From assembly GCF_029961025.1 (NCBI RefSeq), contig NZ_JASBVP010000006.1:62001-126000 (forward strand): DNA of 64,000 nt. Reading direction: 5' to 3'. Positions 51,224-60,214 of the stretch are shown piece by piece. This DNA comes from Mycobacterium sp. Lineage in GTDB: Bacteria > Actinomycetota > Actinomycetes > Mycobacteriales > Mycobacteriaceae. The first letter of the stretch is position 1. Each line of letters opens with the position of its first letter. Both the position numbers and the translations under genes were made by a program. The notes beneath the pieces are model-generated. The model was not told the DNA's origin. It saw nothing but the letters and a program-made list of their open reading frames with translations, and did no database searches.

Positions 51224-52831
51224 ATGCCGTTGGCCCCCGGGACGGTCTTTGCCGGGTACACCATCATCCGGATGCTGGGAACCGGCGGGCGGGGGGAGGT
51301 GTATCTCGCGCGGCACACCAGCCTGTCGCGGCGCGATGCGCTCAAAGTGCTGCCCCCGGCGATGACGACGGATCCCGAGTTCCGCGCGAGATTCACGCGG
51401 GAAACCCCGATCGCCACCACTCTGTACCATCCGCACATCGTGGCGGTGCACGACCGCGGGGAGTGCGACGGACGGCTGTGGATCGCGATGGACTACGTCG
51501 ACGGCGCCACCGCCGCACAGCTGCTGCGGGAGCGGTTCCCGGCCGGTATGCCGGTCGGTGAGGCGCTGGCGATCGTGACCGCGGTCGCCGGGGCGCTGGA
51601 TTACGCCCACCAGCGGGGACTGCTGCACCGCGATGTCACGCCCGGCAACGTGTTTCTGACGAATCCGGGAAATGGTGAGCAACGGGTTTTGGTGGCGGAC
51701 TTCGGAATAGCGCCGCCGATCACCCTGAGCGCGGCAACGGTCGGCTACGTTGCGCCGGAACAACTGCAGGGCGCGGGTATCGACGGGCGCGCCGACCAGT
51801 ACGGGCTGGCGGCGACGGCGGTTGCGCTGCTCACGGGCGCGCCGCCAGCCGATGATGCCAACTCCGCGACGGTCATCGGCCGCCGCCTCAGCGGACGGCC
51901 GCCGAGGCTCGGCGGCCGCCATCCCGAGCTGGCACACCTGGACGGCATCATCGGCAAAGCCCTCGCCGAAAATCCCGCGCACCGTTTCGATTCGTGTGCT
52001 CAGTTTGCGGACGCGCTCAACTGCGCGGTCGGCACGGGCCGCCACAGCCCCGAGGCCGTTCTCGTCACCGATCATTCCCACGCCCCGTGCGCATCGGGCA
52101 CCGACACGGATTTCCCGGGCATCGAGCCGACGCGAACACGGCCCAGGCGGCGGATCCTGGCCGGGTCGGCGATCGCGGCGGGGCTGGTGGCGCTGGTTGT
52201 CCTGCTGGTCCTGGGCATCGCACGCAAGAACGGGGCGACACCCTCTCGGGCCGGTGGCCCCACGGGCGGCACCTTTCCGGCGGGCGCGGCCCCGTCAACG
52301 GTCACCTCGGCCGGCGTGCCGGCGGTGCTGGAGGGCAGCTACCGGATCGACCTCGAGCGCGCGCAGGAGACCTACAACGGCACCCCCAACCCGCAACCGC
52401 CGAACGCGGCCACCTGGTGGGCTTTTCGTTCCTCCTGCACCGCCACCGGATGTGTCGCCAGCGGGATCATGCTCGACGGGGGCGACCACCACGCGACGAG
52501 CACCGCCGCCGGGGGCCGGCCACTCGTCCTGGATTTCCAGGTCGGCTCCTGGCAGTCACGCCCGGAAACGCTGCCGTTTGCCTGCACCACACCGGAGGGC
52601 ACACCGGCCGAAGAGACCACGACGCAGGTGCTCTCATTGCATCCGGGGGATCATCGGTCGCTGCGGGGCGTGATGACCGTCACCGTGCACACCGACGAGT
52701 GCGGCCAGAAGGGAGGGCGGTTCGTGATTCCGGTGGTGGCCCAGCGGGTCGGCGATCTGCCGCCCGGCATCACGGTGCCCAACCCGGCCCCCGATGCCCC
52801 GACACCGGCGACAACGACGCCGACCCGCTGA
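51224..52831 (+). CDS. PknI paralogue with degenerate kinase core
   Basis: A 535-residue tandem copy of pknI: same start (MPLAPGTVFAGYTI), a transmembrane helix at about 308-330 and the same four-cysteine exported domain. The kinase differs at key points. The catalytic loop reads HRDVTPGN with Thr139 where all active Ser/Thr kinases have Lys. The glycine loop is GTGGRGEV. The DFG-to-APE activation segment is nine residues shorter than in its neighbour and lacks the TATNLT stretch. The ATP lysine (RDALKVL), HRD Asp137, DFG and APE remain. Weak or absent catalysis is likely, with the sensor domain retained. M. tuberculosis has Rv2913c at this place instead. Confidence 0.88.
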   Translation: MPLAPGTVFAGYTIIRMLGTGGRGEVYLARHTSLSRRDALKVLPPAMTTDPEFRARFTRETPIATTLYHPHIVAVHDRGECDGRLWIAMDYVDGATAAQLLRERFPAGMPVGEALAIVTAVAGALDYAHQRGLLHRDVTPGNVFLTNPGNGEQRVLVADFGIAPPITLSAATVGYVAPEQLQGAGIDGRADQYGLAATAVALLTGAPPADDANSATVIGRRLSGRPPRLGGRHPELAHLDGIIGKALAENPAHRFDSCAQFADALNCAVGTGRHSPEAVLVTDHSHAPCASGTDTDFPGIEPTRTRPRRRILAGSAIAAGLVALVVLLVLGIARKNGATPSRAGGPTGGTFPAGAAPSTVTSAGVPAVLEGSYRIDLERAQETYNGTPNPQPPNAATWWAFRSSCTATGCVASGIMLDGGDHHATSTAAGGRPLVLDFQVGSWQSRPETLPFACTTPEGTPAEETTTQVLSLHPGDHRSLRGVMTVTVHTDECGQKGGRFVIPVVAQRVGDLPPGITVPNPAPDAPTPATTTPTR

Positions 52832-52901
52832 GGCTGGGCCCGGCCGGCGGATCGGGATCCGACGGGTCGCCGAAAAAGGGGCACCGGTGAGAGGACCGAG
52901 G

Positions 52902-53786
52902 CTACAGGGAGCCGACGCCGGATTGCCGGTCGAGCGCGAAGCCCCAGTCGAACAGGTTGGCGGCCTGATCCCAGTACGTCGGCCCACCCGCGGTCACCAG
53001 CCCGTACATCAGGGCCAGCACCAACCGGCGGCCGTCGCGGGCGGCGGCGCCGACAAACGTCTTGCGGGCGGCATTGGTGAACCCCGTCTTGCCGCCGATC
53101 GCGCCGGGATATCGCTGCAGCAGCTCATCCTGGTTGACGATCGCCCGGTCGCCGTTGTCGGTGGGGAACATCGCCGACGGCTCCGCGGTGATCTGCGCGA
53201 ACACCGGATTGGCCATGGCGGCGCGGAAGATGACCGCCAGGTCGTGTGCGGTCGACCAGCCGGATCCGTCGGGGCCGTCCAGGCCGGACGGGGTAGTGGC
53301 GTGGGTGTTGACCGCACCCAGGGCCGCGGCCTTGGCGTTCATCTTGGCGACCGCGGCCTGGGGGCCGCCCAACATGTGCGCCAGCGTGTTGGCGGCGTCG
53401 TTACCCGACACCAGCAGCAACCCGTCGAGCAGCTGGCGGGCGGTGTAGCTGCGGCCGGGCCGCACACCCACGCAGCTGCACTCGACATCGGCGTCGGCGG
53501 TGTCGGCGACGATGGTGGAGTCCATGTTCAACTCCTCGAGCGCCACCTGTGCCAGCAGCACTTTGATGGTGCTGGCCGGTGGATGGCGCACGTGCTCGTC
53601 GCGGGCGGCCAATACCTGACCGCTGTCCAAGTCGGCGAGGATCCAGGTTTGCGCGGGGCCGTCCGGGATCGGCACCGACCCCACGGGCTGCACGTCGGTT
53701 TCCGCCCGTGCCGTCGCGGTGCCGGCAGCGGCCCAGCCAAAGCCCACGACCAGCAGGGCCGCGGCCACGACCGGAAATGTCCGCAT
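52902..53786 (-). CDS. dacB2: D-alanyl-D-alanine carboxypeptidase (DacB2 type)
   Basis: A 294-residue penicillin-binding protein of the S11 family, like Rv2911. A signal peptide (residues 1-30, ending ATARA) precedes the catalytic domain. Active-site motifs are SxxK in [11 protein letters not shown] in [10 protein letters not shown] and KTG in [10 protein letters not shown]. It trims the terminal D-Ala of peptidoglycan stem peptides. Homology begins at MRTFPVV, so this ATG is chosen over one 14 codons upstream. It stands alone, convergent with the kinase gene and divergent from rpsP. Confidence 0.93.
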   Translation of the reverse strand: MRTFPVVAAALLVVGFGWAAAGTATARAETDVQPVGSVPIPDGPAQTWILADLDSGQVLAARDEHVRHPPASTIKVLLAQVALEELNMDSTIVADTADADVECSCVGVRPGRSYTARQLLDGLLLVSGNDAANTLAHMLGGPQAAVAKMNAKAAALGAVNTHATTPSGLDGPDGSGWSTAHDLAVIFRAAMANPVFAQITAEPSAMFPTDNGDRAIVNQDELLQRYPGAIGGKTGFTNAARKTFVGAAARDGRRLVLALMYGLVTAGGPTYWDQAANLFDWGFALDRQSGVGSL

Positions 53787-53892
53787 GCCCGGTGAGCATA
53801 GCCCGGCTATCATGCCCATGGATGACATTGGCCGCGTTGACCTGCGCTCGGGAGCCCCGGTTCGTCGCGACCGCCAACCCGCGCGGTTAGCG

Positions 53893-53925
53893 GATTTTCA
53901 CCGGGGTGGGCGGCTCTGGCACAAT
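53893..53925 (+). promoter_or_regulatory. Candidate rpsP operon promoter
   Basis: GATTTTC (53893-53899) and TCTGGCACAAT (53915-53925) have the same order and nearly the same spacing as before rplS. CACAAT with a TGG just before it would act as an extended -10 element. It predicts a leader of about 120 nt before rpsP. The start and the leader beginning (GGCGGCTGTCCGCCCC) also resemble the rplS copy. Confidence 0.55.
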
Positions 53926-54051
53926 GGGCGGCTGTCCGCCCCGCGACCGGAGGTTGCCGGCGAGACGCACACGCGAGGCAAAACCGGATCCGGGCATCCC
54001 GCCCTGGTTGCTGAATTGCAGCGTGACACTTGCAGGAGTAGGCGCATAACC

Positions 54052-54597
54052 ATGGCTGTCAAGATCAAACTCGCCAGGCTCGGTAAAATCCGCAATCCCC
54101 AGTACCGCATTGCCGTCGCCGACGCGCGAACCCGGCGCGACGGCCGGGCGATCGAGATCATCGGGCGCTACCACCCCAAGGAAGAGCCGAGCCTCATCGA
54201 GATCGACTCCGAACGGGCCCAGTACTGGCTTTCCGTGGGCGCCCAGCCCACCGAGCCCGTCCTCAAGCTATTGAAGATCACCGGTGACTGGCAGAAGTTC
54301 AAGGGCCTGCCGGGCGCCGAGGGCAGGTTGAAGAAGGCCCAACCCAAGCCCAGCAAACTGGAGCTGTTCAACGCCGCGTTGGCGGCCGCCGAGGGCGCTC
54401 CTGCTGGCGAGGCCACCAAACCCAAGAAGAAGGCACCGGCCAAGAAGGCGGCGAAGAAGGAGGCCGAGGCCGAGAAAGCCACCGAGACCGAGGAGACGCT
54501 CGCGGCTGCGGAGACCGCCCCGGCGGAGGCGGCCGAGAAAGCCGCGGAGACGCCCGCCCAAGCCGGTGACCAAGCCGGTCCGGGGGCCGAAACGTGA
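54052..54597 (+). CDS. rpsP: 30S ribosomal protein S16 with extended acidic/basic tail
   Basis: S16, 181 residues. The conserved core [22 protein letters not shown] to about residue 85 is normal. Beyond it is a long tail: first lysine/alanine-rich ([13 protein letters not shown]), then glutamate/alanine-rich ([12 protein letters not shown]). Such tails are typical of mycobacterial S16 and roughly double its length. AGGAG lies about 13 bases before the ATG, rather far. It heads rpsP-khpA-rimM-trmD. Confidence 0.95.
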   Translation: MAVKIKLARLGKIRNPQYRIAVADARTRRDGRAIEIIGRYHPKEEPSLIEIDSERAQYWLSVGAQPTEPVLKLLKITGDWQKFKGLPGAEGRLKKAQPKPSKLELFNAALAAAEGAPAGEATKPKKKAPAKKAAKKEAEAEKATETEETLAAAETAPAEAAEKAAETPAQAGDQAGPGAET

Positions 54598-54848
54598 CGG
54601 GCGTGATGAATGCCGTCGTGGTCGATGCCGTGCAGCATCTGGTCCGCGGGATCGTCGACAATCCCGACGACGTCCGGGTCGCAATGGTGACCAGCCGGCG
54701 GGGACGGACCATCAAGGTTCATGTTCACCCCGACGATTTGGGCAAGGTGATCGGTCGCGGGGGGCGCACCGCGACCGCGCTGCGTACCCTGGTTGCCGGG
54801 ATTGGCGGCCGCGGCATCCGCGTCGATGTGGTGGACACCGACCAGTAG
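54594..54848 (+). CDS. khpA: KH-domain RNA-binding protein KhpA
   Basis: An 84-residue single KH-domain protein (Rv2908c type). The GXXG loop is in [20 protein letters not shown]; the C-terminus is [11 protein letters not shown]. KhpA proteins bind RNA with KhpB/Jag and influence cell elongation in Gram-positives. The GTG start overlaps the rpsP stop (GTGA); homology would also permit the ATG at 54606 (MNAVVVDAV). Confidence 0.94.
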   Translation: MTGVMNAVVVDAVQHLVRGIVDNPDDVRVAMVTSRRGRTIKVHVHPDDLGKVIGRGGRTATALRTLVAGIGGRGIRVDVVDTDQ

Positions 54849-54872
54849 CGCAGTCTCGGTGACGGAGCTCGC

Positions 54873-55391
54873 ATGGAGCTGCTAGTCGGGCGCGTGGTCA
54901 AGGCGCACGGCATCAGCGGGGCGATCGTCGTCGACGTGCACACCGATGAGCCCGGGGCTCGATTTATGCCGGGGACCGCGTTGCGCGTCAAAGGATCCGG
55001 TGACCAAGAGCGCAGCTACGTCATTGACGGTGTGCAGGAACATGGCGGGCGGCTGCTGGTGCGCTTGGCCGGGGTCAGCGACCGTGCGGCCGCCGACGCC
55101 CTGCGGGGCAGTTCCATCGTCATCGACTCCGAAGACTTGCCCCCGATCGACGAACCCGACACCTACTACGATCATCAGTTGGAAGGCCTTCGGGTCACAA
55201 CGGTGGGCGGTCAGCCGGTGGGTGTTGTCGCCGAAGTACGCCACACCGCCGGCGGAGAGTTGCTGGCGGTCAGCTGCGACACCGGCGGCGAGGTGTTGGT
55301 GCCGTTCGTGAGCGCAATCGTAACGGCGGTGTCGCTGGAGGAGCGAAGGATCGAGATCGATCCTCCGGACGGTCTATTGGATCTGAAGTAG
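54873..55391 (+). CDS. rimM: 16S rRNA processing protein RimM
   Basis: RimM, 172 residues, assists maturation of the 30S head by binding S19. The N-terminal beta-barrel has [23 protein letters not shown]; the C-terminal PRC barrel has [15 protein letters not shown] and [12 protein letters not shown]. It lies 24 bp after khpA, and trmD begins 2 bp after its stop. Confidence 0.95.
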   Translation: MELLVGRVVKAHGISGAIVVDVHTDEPGARFMPGTALRVKGSGDQERSYVIDGVQEHGGRLLVRLAGVSDRAAADALRGSSIVIDSEDLPPIDEPDTYYDHQLEGLRVTTVGGQPVGVVAEVRHTAGGELLAVSCDTGGEVLVPFVSAIVTAVSLEERRIEIDPPDGLLDLK

Positions 55392-55393
55392 CG

Positions 55394-56071
55394 ATGCGCA
55401 TCGACGTCATCACCATCTTCCCGGCCTATCTGGAGCCGCTGCGGCAATCGTTGCCCGGCAAGGCGATCCGGTCGGGTGTGGTCGAGCTGCAGGTGCACGA
55501 CCTGCGCCGCTGGACTCATGATGTGCACCACTCGGTGGACGACTCCCCCTACGGGGGTGGCCCCGGGATGGTGATGAAGGCACCGGTGTGGGGCGAAGCC
55601 CTCGACGAGATCTGCTCCGGTGACACGCTTTTGGTTGTTCCTACCCCGGCAGGGATACGGTTTACCCAGGAGATGGCCCAAAGGTGGAGCGGTGAAGCGC
55701 ATCTGGTGTTCGCCTGCGGGCGTTACGAGGGCATCGACCAGCGTGTCATCGACGACGCCGCCCGGAGGATGCGGGTGGCGGAGGTCTCGATCGGTGACTA
55801 CGTGCTGCCGGGAGGGGAATCCGCGGCCCTGGTGATGATCGAGGCGGTGATCCGGTTGTTGCCCACCGTATTGGGCAACCCGCAATCACACCGGGAGGAC
55901 TCGTATTCGCAGGGTCTGCTGGAAGGGCCGTGTTACACCCGGCCGCCGACCTGGCGGGGTCTTGATGTCCCCGGGGTGTTGCTCTCCGGCGATCATGCGC
56001 GCATTGCCGAATGGCGCCGGGCGGCCGCGCTGCAGCGCACCCGGGAACGCCGTCCGGACCTGCTGCGGTAG
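55394..56071 (+). CDS. trmD: tRNA (guanine-37-N1) methyltransferase
   Basis: TrmD, 225 residues, methylates G37 of tRNA to prevent +1 frameshifts. The N-terminal [30 protein letters not shown] and the trefoil-knot SAM site CGRYEGID plus [17 protein letters not shown] are complete. It is immediately downstream of rimM and convergent with lppW, only 18 bp away. Confidence 0.97.
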   Translation: MRIDVITIFPAYLEPLRQSLPGKAIRSGVVELQVHDLRRWTHDVHHSVDDSPYGGGPGMVMKAPVWGEALDEICSGDTLLVVPTPAGIRFTQEMAQRWSGEAHLVFACGRYEGIDQRVIDDAARRMRVAEVSIGDYVLPGGESAALVMIEAVIRLLPTVLGNPQSHREDSYSQGLLEGPCYTRPPTWRGLDVPGVLLSGDHARIAEWRRAAALQRTRERRPDLLR

Positions 56072-56089
56072 CCCGCCTCGAACCGCGGA

Positions 56090-56989
56090 TCAGATGCGGC
56101 CGACGGGAAAGATGGTTCGCACCGCGCGGGTGATCGTTGCTCGCGCGGTGGCGTCGTCGGCCGGCTGCAGCGCCTCGATCACCACCACGTAGCGGCGGTC
56201 CAGGCCGACCACGCCGGTGGACAGGTGCATCCAGTCTTCGCCGATGCAGCACAGCCAGCCCTGTTTGACCGCCACCGTTTCGGCGTAAAGGCCCTCGGGA
56301 ATGCCGAATCGCTGAGGATAGCCGTCGCTTCCGGCCGGGGTGGCCTGGGCGAGGCTGCCGACGATGACGTCGGCCCGCTCCGGCGGCAGGCCACCGCTGC
56401 CGTCTAACAGCATGTCGTAGTAGCGGATCAGGTCCGGCACCGAGCTGGTGGTGTTCCACCAGCGCCCGTCACCGGGAGGCGCGGTGGACGCCAGCCCGTA
56501 GCGGTCGGCGACCCGACTGATAATGGCGCTGCCGCCGCTTTGGTTCCAGAATTTCTCGGCGGCGTCGTCGTCCGACGATCGCAGCATCGCCAGCAGTGAC
56601 CGGCGATCTTCCACGGACAGGGTGATCTCGCCCCGAGACTCCCGCAGCAGCACCTCGTCGGCGATGAAGAGCTTGGCCACCGAGGCGGTGGCCAGGATCT
56701 GCGGGTCGCCGTCGGAGACCATCTGATGCGTCACCCGGTCCAGCACCGCGACCGAAATGCGGGCGTCGTCGGCGGCGGCTTCGTCGATCGCCCGCCGGAT
56801 CCGGCCCGCCAGCCCGGCGAACACCGATTGCGGTGGCGCCGGCCGCGGCCGGGGCGCAGCGGTCAACGGGGCGGCCGGCCCGGCCGAAACGGCTCGGGCT
56901 GCGCCGGAGACCGTGGCCTGGCAACCGGTCACCGACGCCAGCAGTGCCGCTGCGCAGGCGGTGGCCAGTGTCGCTGACCGTCCGTGCAT
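56090..56989 (-). CDS. lppW: Lipoprotein LppW, beta-lactamase-like serine hydrolase fold
   Basis: A 299-residue lipoprotein like Rv2905. The signal peptide ends in the lipobox VTGC with Cys23 as lipidation site. The rest resembles class A beta-lactamase/penicillin-binding folds: SxxK in ATASVAKLFIADE, an SDDD in LRSSDDDAAEKFW near the SDN place, and KQG in VAVKQGWLCCIG near the KTG place. The second and third motifs are altered, so hydrolysis of beta-lactams is doubtful. Directly upstream is a threefold 16-bp repeat, each unit with a Shine-Dalgarno-like GAGGAG or GAGGTG on the lppW strand. Confidence 0.9.
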   Translation of the reverse strand: MHGRSATLATACAAALLASVTGCQATVSGAARAVSAGPAAPLTAAPRPRPAPPQSVFAGLAGRIRRAIDEAAADDARISVAVLDRVTHQMVSDGDPQILATASVAKLFIADEVLLRESRGEITLSVEDRRSLLAMLRSSDDDAAEKFWNQSGGSAIISRVADRYGLASTAPPGDGRWWNTTSSVPDLIRYYDMLLDGSGGLPPERADVIVGSLAQATPAGSDGYPQRFGIPEGLYAETVAVKQGWLCCIGEDWMHLSTGVVGLDRRYVVVIEALQPADDATARATITRAVRTIFPVGRI

Positions 56990-56990
56990 A

Positions 56991-57038
56991 GCTCTCCTCG
57001 GACGTGGCTCACCTCGGACGTGGCTCTCCTCGGACGTG
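56991..57038 (-). repeat. Threefold 16-bp tandem repeat carrying the lppW ribosome-binding site
   Basis: On the lppW strand the unit is CACGTCCGAGGAGAGC. Units 1 and 3 are identical and the middle one has a single change (GAGGTGAGC). The array ends one base before the lppW ATG, so the proximal GAGGAG is 4 nt from the start codon and two further copies lie 16 and 32 nt upstream. Confidence 0.85.
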
Positions 57039-57113
57039 GTGCAGCCACTTCTCCCGCTCGCCCGGCATCCGGTGCGCAGCGCGGCTCAGGCCGTCGGCGG
57101 ATGCCGCCGTCAT

Positions 57114-57139
57114 ATCTACCATTCCGATCTACCATCCCG
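57114..57139. repeat. 13-bp imperfect tandem repeat in the lppW-rplS gap
   Basis: ATCTACCATTCCG is followed at once by ATCTACCATCCCG, one mismatch in 13. It lies in the 364-bp divergent region between lppW and rplS, between the lppW leader repeat and the rplS promoter. It could belong to a binding site or the lppW promoter. No gene is seen in this gap. Confidence 0.6.
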
Positions 57140-57180
57140 ACGAGGAGCACCGGCGCACCGACGCTCCCCGAATGTCGGGT

Positions 57181-57212
57181 GATTTTCGCTGGTGCACGAT
57201 ATCTGGCACAAT
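57181..57212 (+). promoter_or_regulatory. Candidate rplS operon promoter
   Basis: GATTTTC (57181-57187) and TCTGGCACAAT (57202-57212) repeat the arrangement seen before rpsP. The sequence after the -10, GAGCAGCCGTCCGCTCC, also resembles the rpsP copy. It predicts a leader of about 135 nt before the rplS start. Confidence 0.55.
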
Positions 57213-57353
57213 TGAGCAGCCGTCCGCTCCGGCCGGGGGCCACCGCCGGATGCGAAAGGCGCAGATTGCGACATTCATCGGCCCGGTGACCGGCTACGCG
57301 CCCGCGGCGCGGGCCGCACCCCGGGCCGCGACCTGCAAGCAAGGAAGTGTCCG

Positions 57354-57695
57354 ATGAACACGCTGGATTTCGTCGACCGGGCGTCGCTGCGCGACGACAT
57401 CCCGGACTTCGGCCCGGGCGACACGGTGAACGTGCACGTCAAGGTGGTCGAGGGAGCCAAGGAGCGCATCCAGGCGTTCAAGGGTGTGGTGCTTCGTCGC
57501 CAGGGCGGGGGAATCCGCGAGACGTTCACGGTGCGCAAGGAGAGTTACGGTGTCGGCGTCGAGCGGACTTTCCCGGTGCATTCGCCGAGCATCGACCACA
57601 TCGAGGTGGTGACTCGAGGTGATGTTCGCCGCGCCAAGCTGTACTACCTGCGTCAGCTTCGGGGTAAAAAGGCCAAGATCAAAGAGAAGCGCTAA
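57354..57695 (+). CDS. rplS: 50S ribosomal protein L19
   Basis: L19, 113 residues, lies at the 30S-50S interface. The conserved [40 protein letters not shown] and [21 protein letters not shown] are present. AAGGAAG lies before the ATG. lepB follows after 34 bp, the common actinobacterial order. Confidence 0.97.
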   Translation: MNTLDFVDRASLRDDIPDFGPGDTVNVHVKVVEGAKERIQAFKGVVLRRQGGGIRETFTVRKESYGVGVERTFPVHSPSIDHIEVVTRGDVRRAKLYYLRQLRGKKAKIKEKR

Positions 57696-57729
57696 CCGCG
57701 CGGGCCCGTCGGCTGGCTACGCTTAGAGC

Positions 57730-58593
57730 GTGACCGAAACTACGGACTCATCAGCGAAGCGCCCCCCCGATCCCCCTCCGGCACCGCCCCCGGTCTTTAC
57801 CCGTGAGCCGGGCGCCGACTCCGATTCCGATGAGGCCGTTGCCGATAAGCAGACCCCCAAAAAGCACCCGGTGCTGCGGGAAACCGCGATCCTGGTGGCG
57901 ATCGCGGTGGTCCTCTACTACGTCATGCTGACCTTTGTGGCGCGCCCGTACCTGATTCCGTCGGAGTCCATGGAACCCACGTTGCACGGCTGTCCGGGTT
58001 GCGTCGGCGATCGCATCATGGTGGATAAGCTCAGCTATCGTTTCGGCGCACCGCGGCCCGGTGATGTCATCGTGTTCAAAGGGCCGCCGTCGTGGAACGT
58101 CGGGTATCGGTCGATTCGCTCGCACACCGTCGTGGTGCGCTGGCTGCAGAACGCGCTGTCGTTCGTCGGCTTCGTGCCGCCCGATGAAAATGACCTGGTG
58201 AAACGGGTCATCGCGGTCGGCGGGCAGACCGTGAAGTGCCGCAACGCCACCGGCTTGACGGTCGACGGCAAGCGGCTGCAGGAGCCGTATCTGGACCCGG
58301 CCGTCATGATGGCCGACCCCTCGGTGTACCCCTGCCTGGGCAGCGAGTTCGGCCCGGTCACCGTCCCACCGGGACGGTTGTGGGTGATGGGCGACAACCG
58401 GACTCATTCGGCAGATTCACGCGCCCACTGCACCAGCATCCCCGCCGACGCCCTGAAGGGCATCTTGTGTACCGGGGACCCGACGTCGGGAACGGTGCCG
58501 GTGGGCAACGTCATCGGCAAGGCCCAGGTGATCGTGTGGCCGCCGACGCGCTGGGGTCTGGTGCGTTCGGTGAACCCGCAACAGGGCCGCTAG
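57730..58593 (+). CDS. lepB: Signal peptidase I
   Basis: LepB, 287 residues. A long proline-rich cytoplasmic N-terminus precedes one transmembrane helix (about 53-76). The catalytic Ser is in [12 protein letters not shown] and the Lys in [31 protein letters not shown] is the third signature block. Four cysteines occur in two pairs (HGCPGC at the active-site side, with KCRNA, YPCLG, HCTS and LCTGD later), allowing disulfides outside. It cleaves signal peptides of exported proteins. GTG start. rnhB begins 2 bp after the stop. Confidence 0.96.
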   Translation: MTETTDSSAKRPPDPPPAPPPVFTREPGADSDSDEAVADKQTPKKHPVLRETAILVAIAVVLYYVMLTFVARPYLIPSESMEPTLHGCPGCVGDRIMVDKLSYRFGAPRPGDVIVFKGPPSWNVGYRSIRSHTVVVRWLQNALSFVGFVPPDENDLVKRVIAVGGQTVKCRNATGLTVDGKRLQEPYLDPAVMMADPSVYPCLGSEFGPVTVPPGRLWVMGDNRTHSADSRAHCTSIPADALKGILCTGDPTSGTVPVGNVIGKAQVIVWPPTRWGLVRSVNPQQGR

Positions 58594-58595
58594 CC

Positions 58596-59309
58596 ATGGC
58601 GACCACTTGGCCGCCGCGGACGGTGATCCGCAAATCTTCGGGGCTGCGCACCCTGGAGTCCGCGCTGTACCGCAGCGGCCTGGGGCCGGTCGCGGGTGTT
58701 GACGAGGTGGGTCGGGGCGCTTGCGCCGGCCCGCTGGTGGTCGCGGCCTGTGTGCTGGGGCCGGGACGGTCGGAGAGCCTGGCCGGTCTTGACGATTCCA
58801 AAAAGCTCACCGAGCAGGCCCGTGAGAAGTTGTTCTCGGTGATCCGTCGCTGCGCGCTGGCTTATCACGTGGTGTTTATTTCCTCCGGGGAGGTGGACCG
58901 GCGCGGGGTGCACGCGGCCAACATCGAGGGCATGCGCCGCGCGGTGGCCGGCCTGTCGGTGCGACCCGGGTATGTGCTGAGCGACGGCTTGCGGATACCC
59001 GGGCTGCCGATGCCCTCGCTGCCGGTGATCGACGGCGACGCCACCGCCGCCTGTATCGCCGCGGCCAGTGTGCTGGCGAAGGTGAGCCGGGACCGGTGGA
59101 TGATCGCGTTGGACGCCCACCATCCCGGATACGGCTTTGCCGAGCACAAGGGCTATTGCACCCCCGGGCACAGCGAGGCGCTGAGCCGGCTCGGCCCGTG
59201 TCCCCAGCATCGTCATTCGTTCATCACCGTCCGCCGGGTGGCGACCGCCGCAGGCACGCGGGCGCTGGCCGAATTCGCCCCGCCGGATGAGCATGGCGAT
59301 GAGCGTTGA
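58596..59309 (+). CDS. rnhB: Ribonuclease HII
   Basis: RNase HII, 237 residues, incises DNA at embedded ribonucleotides. The catalytic motif [18 protein letters not shown] (Asp-Glu), [38 protein letters not shown] with the metal Asp, and [21 protein letters not shown] are all intact. It is directly downstream of lepB, as in Rv2903c-Rv2902c. Confidence 0.96.
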   Translation: MATTWPPRTVIRKSSGLRTLESALYRSGLGPVAGVDEVGRGACAGPLVVAACVLGPGRSESLAGLDDSKKLTEQAREKLFSVIRRCALAYHVVFISSGEVDRRGVHAANIEGMRRAVAGLSVRPGYVLSDGLRIPGLPMPSLPVIDGDATAACIAAASVLAKVSRDRWMIALDAHHPGYGFAEHKGYCTPGHSEALSRLGPCPQHRHSFITVRRVATAAGTRALAEFAPPDEHGDER

Positions 59310-59370
59310 GGAAAGATGGGAGCAGGTTTCCCGCCCAGCGACGACCCGGCCCGGGCGAACCGCCCGTGAG

Positions 59371-59392
59371 GGCCCCCCGGCGTGCCGGGGCC
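59371..59392. terminator. GC-rich hairpin between rnhB and the DUF2469 gene
   Basis: GGCCCC-C-CGG-CGTG-CCG-GGGCC forms a short, very stable stem-loop 61 bp after rnhB and 58 bp before DUF2469. It lacks a U-tract. It may attenuate or terminate rnhB transcription, but it could equally be incidental in such GC-rich sequence. Confidence 0.4.
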
Positions 59393-59450
59393 ATCTCCCA
59401 GCTACGGGGAAAGTCGGGCAAGTTGGCACAGCAGAAGGACGGCTGAGCAG

Positions 59451-59756
59451 ATGAGTGCCGAAGATCTCGAGAAATACGAAACCGAGATGGAGCTCTCGCT
59501 GTACCGCGAATACAAGGACGTCGTGGGTCAGTTCAGCTACGTGGTGGAAACCGAGCGGCGGTTTTATCTGGCAAACAGTGTCGAGATGGTGCCCCGCAAC
59601 GCCGACGGCGAGGTGTACTTCGAGCTGCGGCTGGCCGACGCGTGGGTCTGGGACATGTACCGGCCCGCCCGGTTCGTCAAACAAGTGCGGGTCGTCACGT
59701 TCAAGGACGTCAACATCGAAGAGGTGGAGAAGCCCGAACTGCGCCTGCCCGAGTAA
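59451..59756 (+). CDS. DUF2469 conserved actinobacterial protein
   Basis: A 101-residue protein nearly invariant among actinobacteria (Rv2901c type): MSAEDLEKYETEMELSLYREYKDVV, FLYLANSVE-like RRFYLANSVEMVP, and VWDMYRPARFVKQVRVVTFKDVN. It is cytoplasmic and has no known function; conserved placement beside rnhB suggests nucleic-acid or translation-related work. The ATG is chosen by homology. Confidence 0.93.
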   Translation: MSAEDLEKYETEMELSLYREYKDVVGQFSYVVETERRFYLANSVEMVPRNADGEVYFELRLADAWVWDMYRPARFVKQVRVVTFKDVNIEEVEKPELRLPE

Positions 59757-60214
59757 GCGGCCCGGCCGCGATACCGCGCAGGCCGCCATGCTTGACCCCG
59801 GGGTGAGCCGGCGTCTCTGCGGTCTCGCGCATACCCGGTACCCACGTCCCATACCGGGAGGGGGTCTTGTCCCTGTGCCCCGGGTCGGATTTACTGGCGT
59901 GTCAACGCTGCCCAGCGGCGGGCCGGTTCGCCGGCGGGCGCGGCGGGGACGCGAAGCCGGTGTGCGGGGCAGCCGGCGCGGTCCCTCCAAGTCGCCCCGG
60001 GCAGCGACGTTGTTTACGATCTGTGCACCGAAGCGGCTGCGCCGGTCGATGCGCGAACGCGAAACCGGCGTGGCTCCCGGGATCGGCGGGCCCGAGGGTG
60101 ATGACGCGAAGCCAGCACCGACGACACGTTCGGCGGCACCCGGTGCCGTAGCATCGCCGAGCGGCGGACTCGAACGAGGATTGCGCGAGGACGACACCGG
60201 AAGGGGGAGCGGCT
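59757..60214. other. 458-bp gap before the polyketide synthase
   Basis: Arginine- and proline-rich open frames on both strands look like composition effects without motifs or ribosome-binding sites. No repeat or tRNA is seen. TACGAT at 60015-60020 in a local AT-rich patch could be a -10 element for the PKS, with weak support. The region marks where synteny with M. tuberculosis (fdhF next) ends. Confidence 0.45.

Noticed and set aside
56991..57139. CRISPR-like array between lppW and rplS
   Set aside because: The units are contiguous 16-bp and 13-bp tandem repeats with no spacers and no cas genes nearby.
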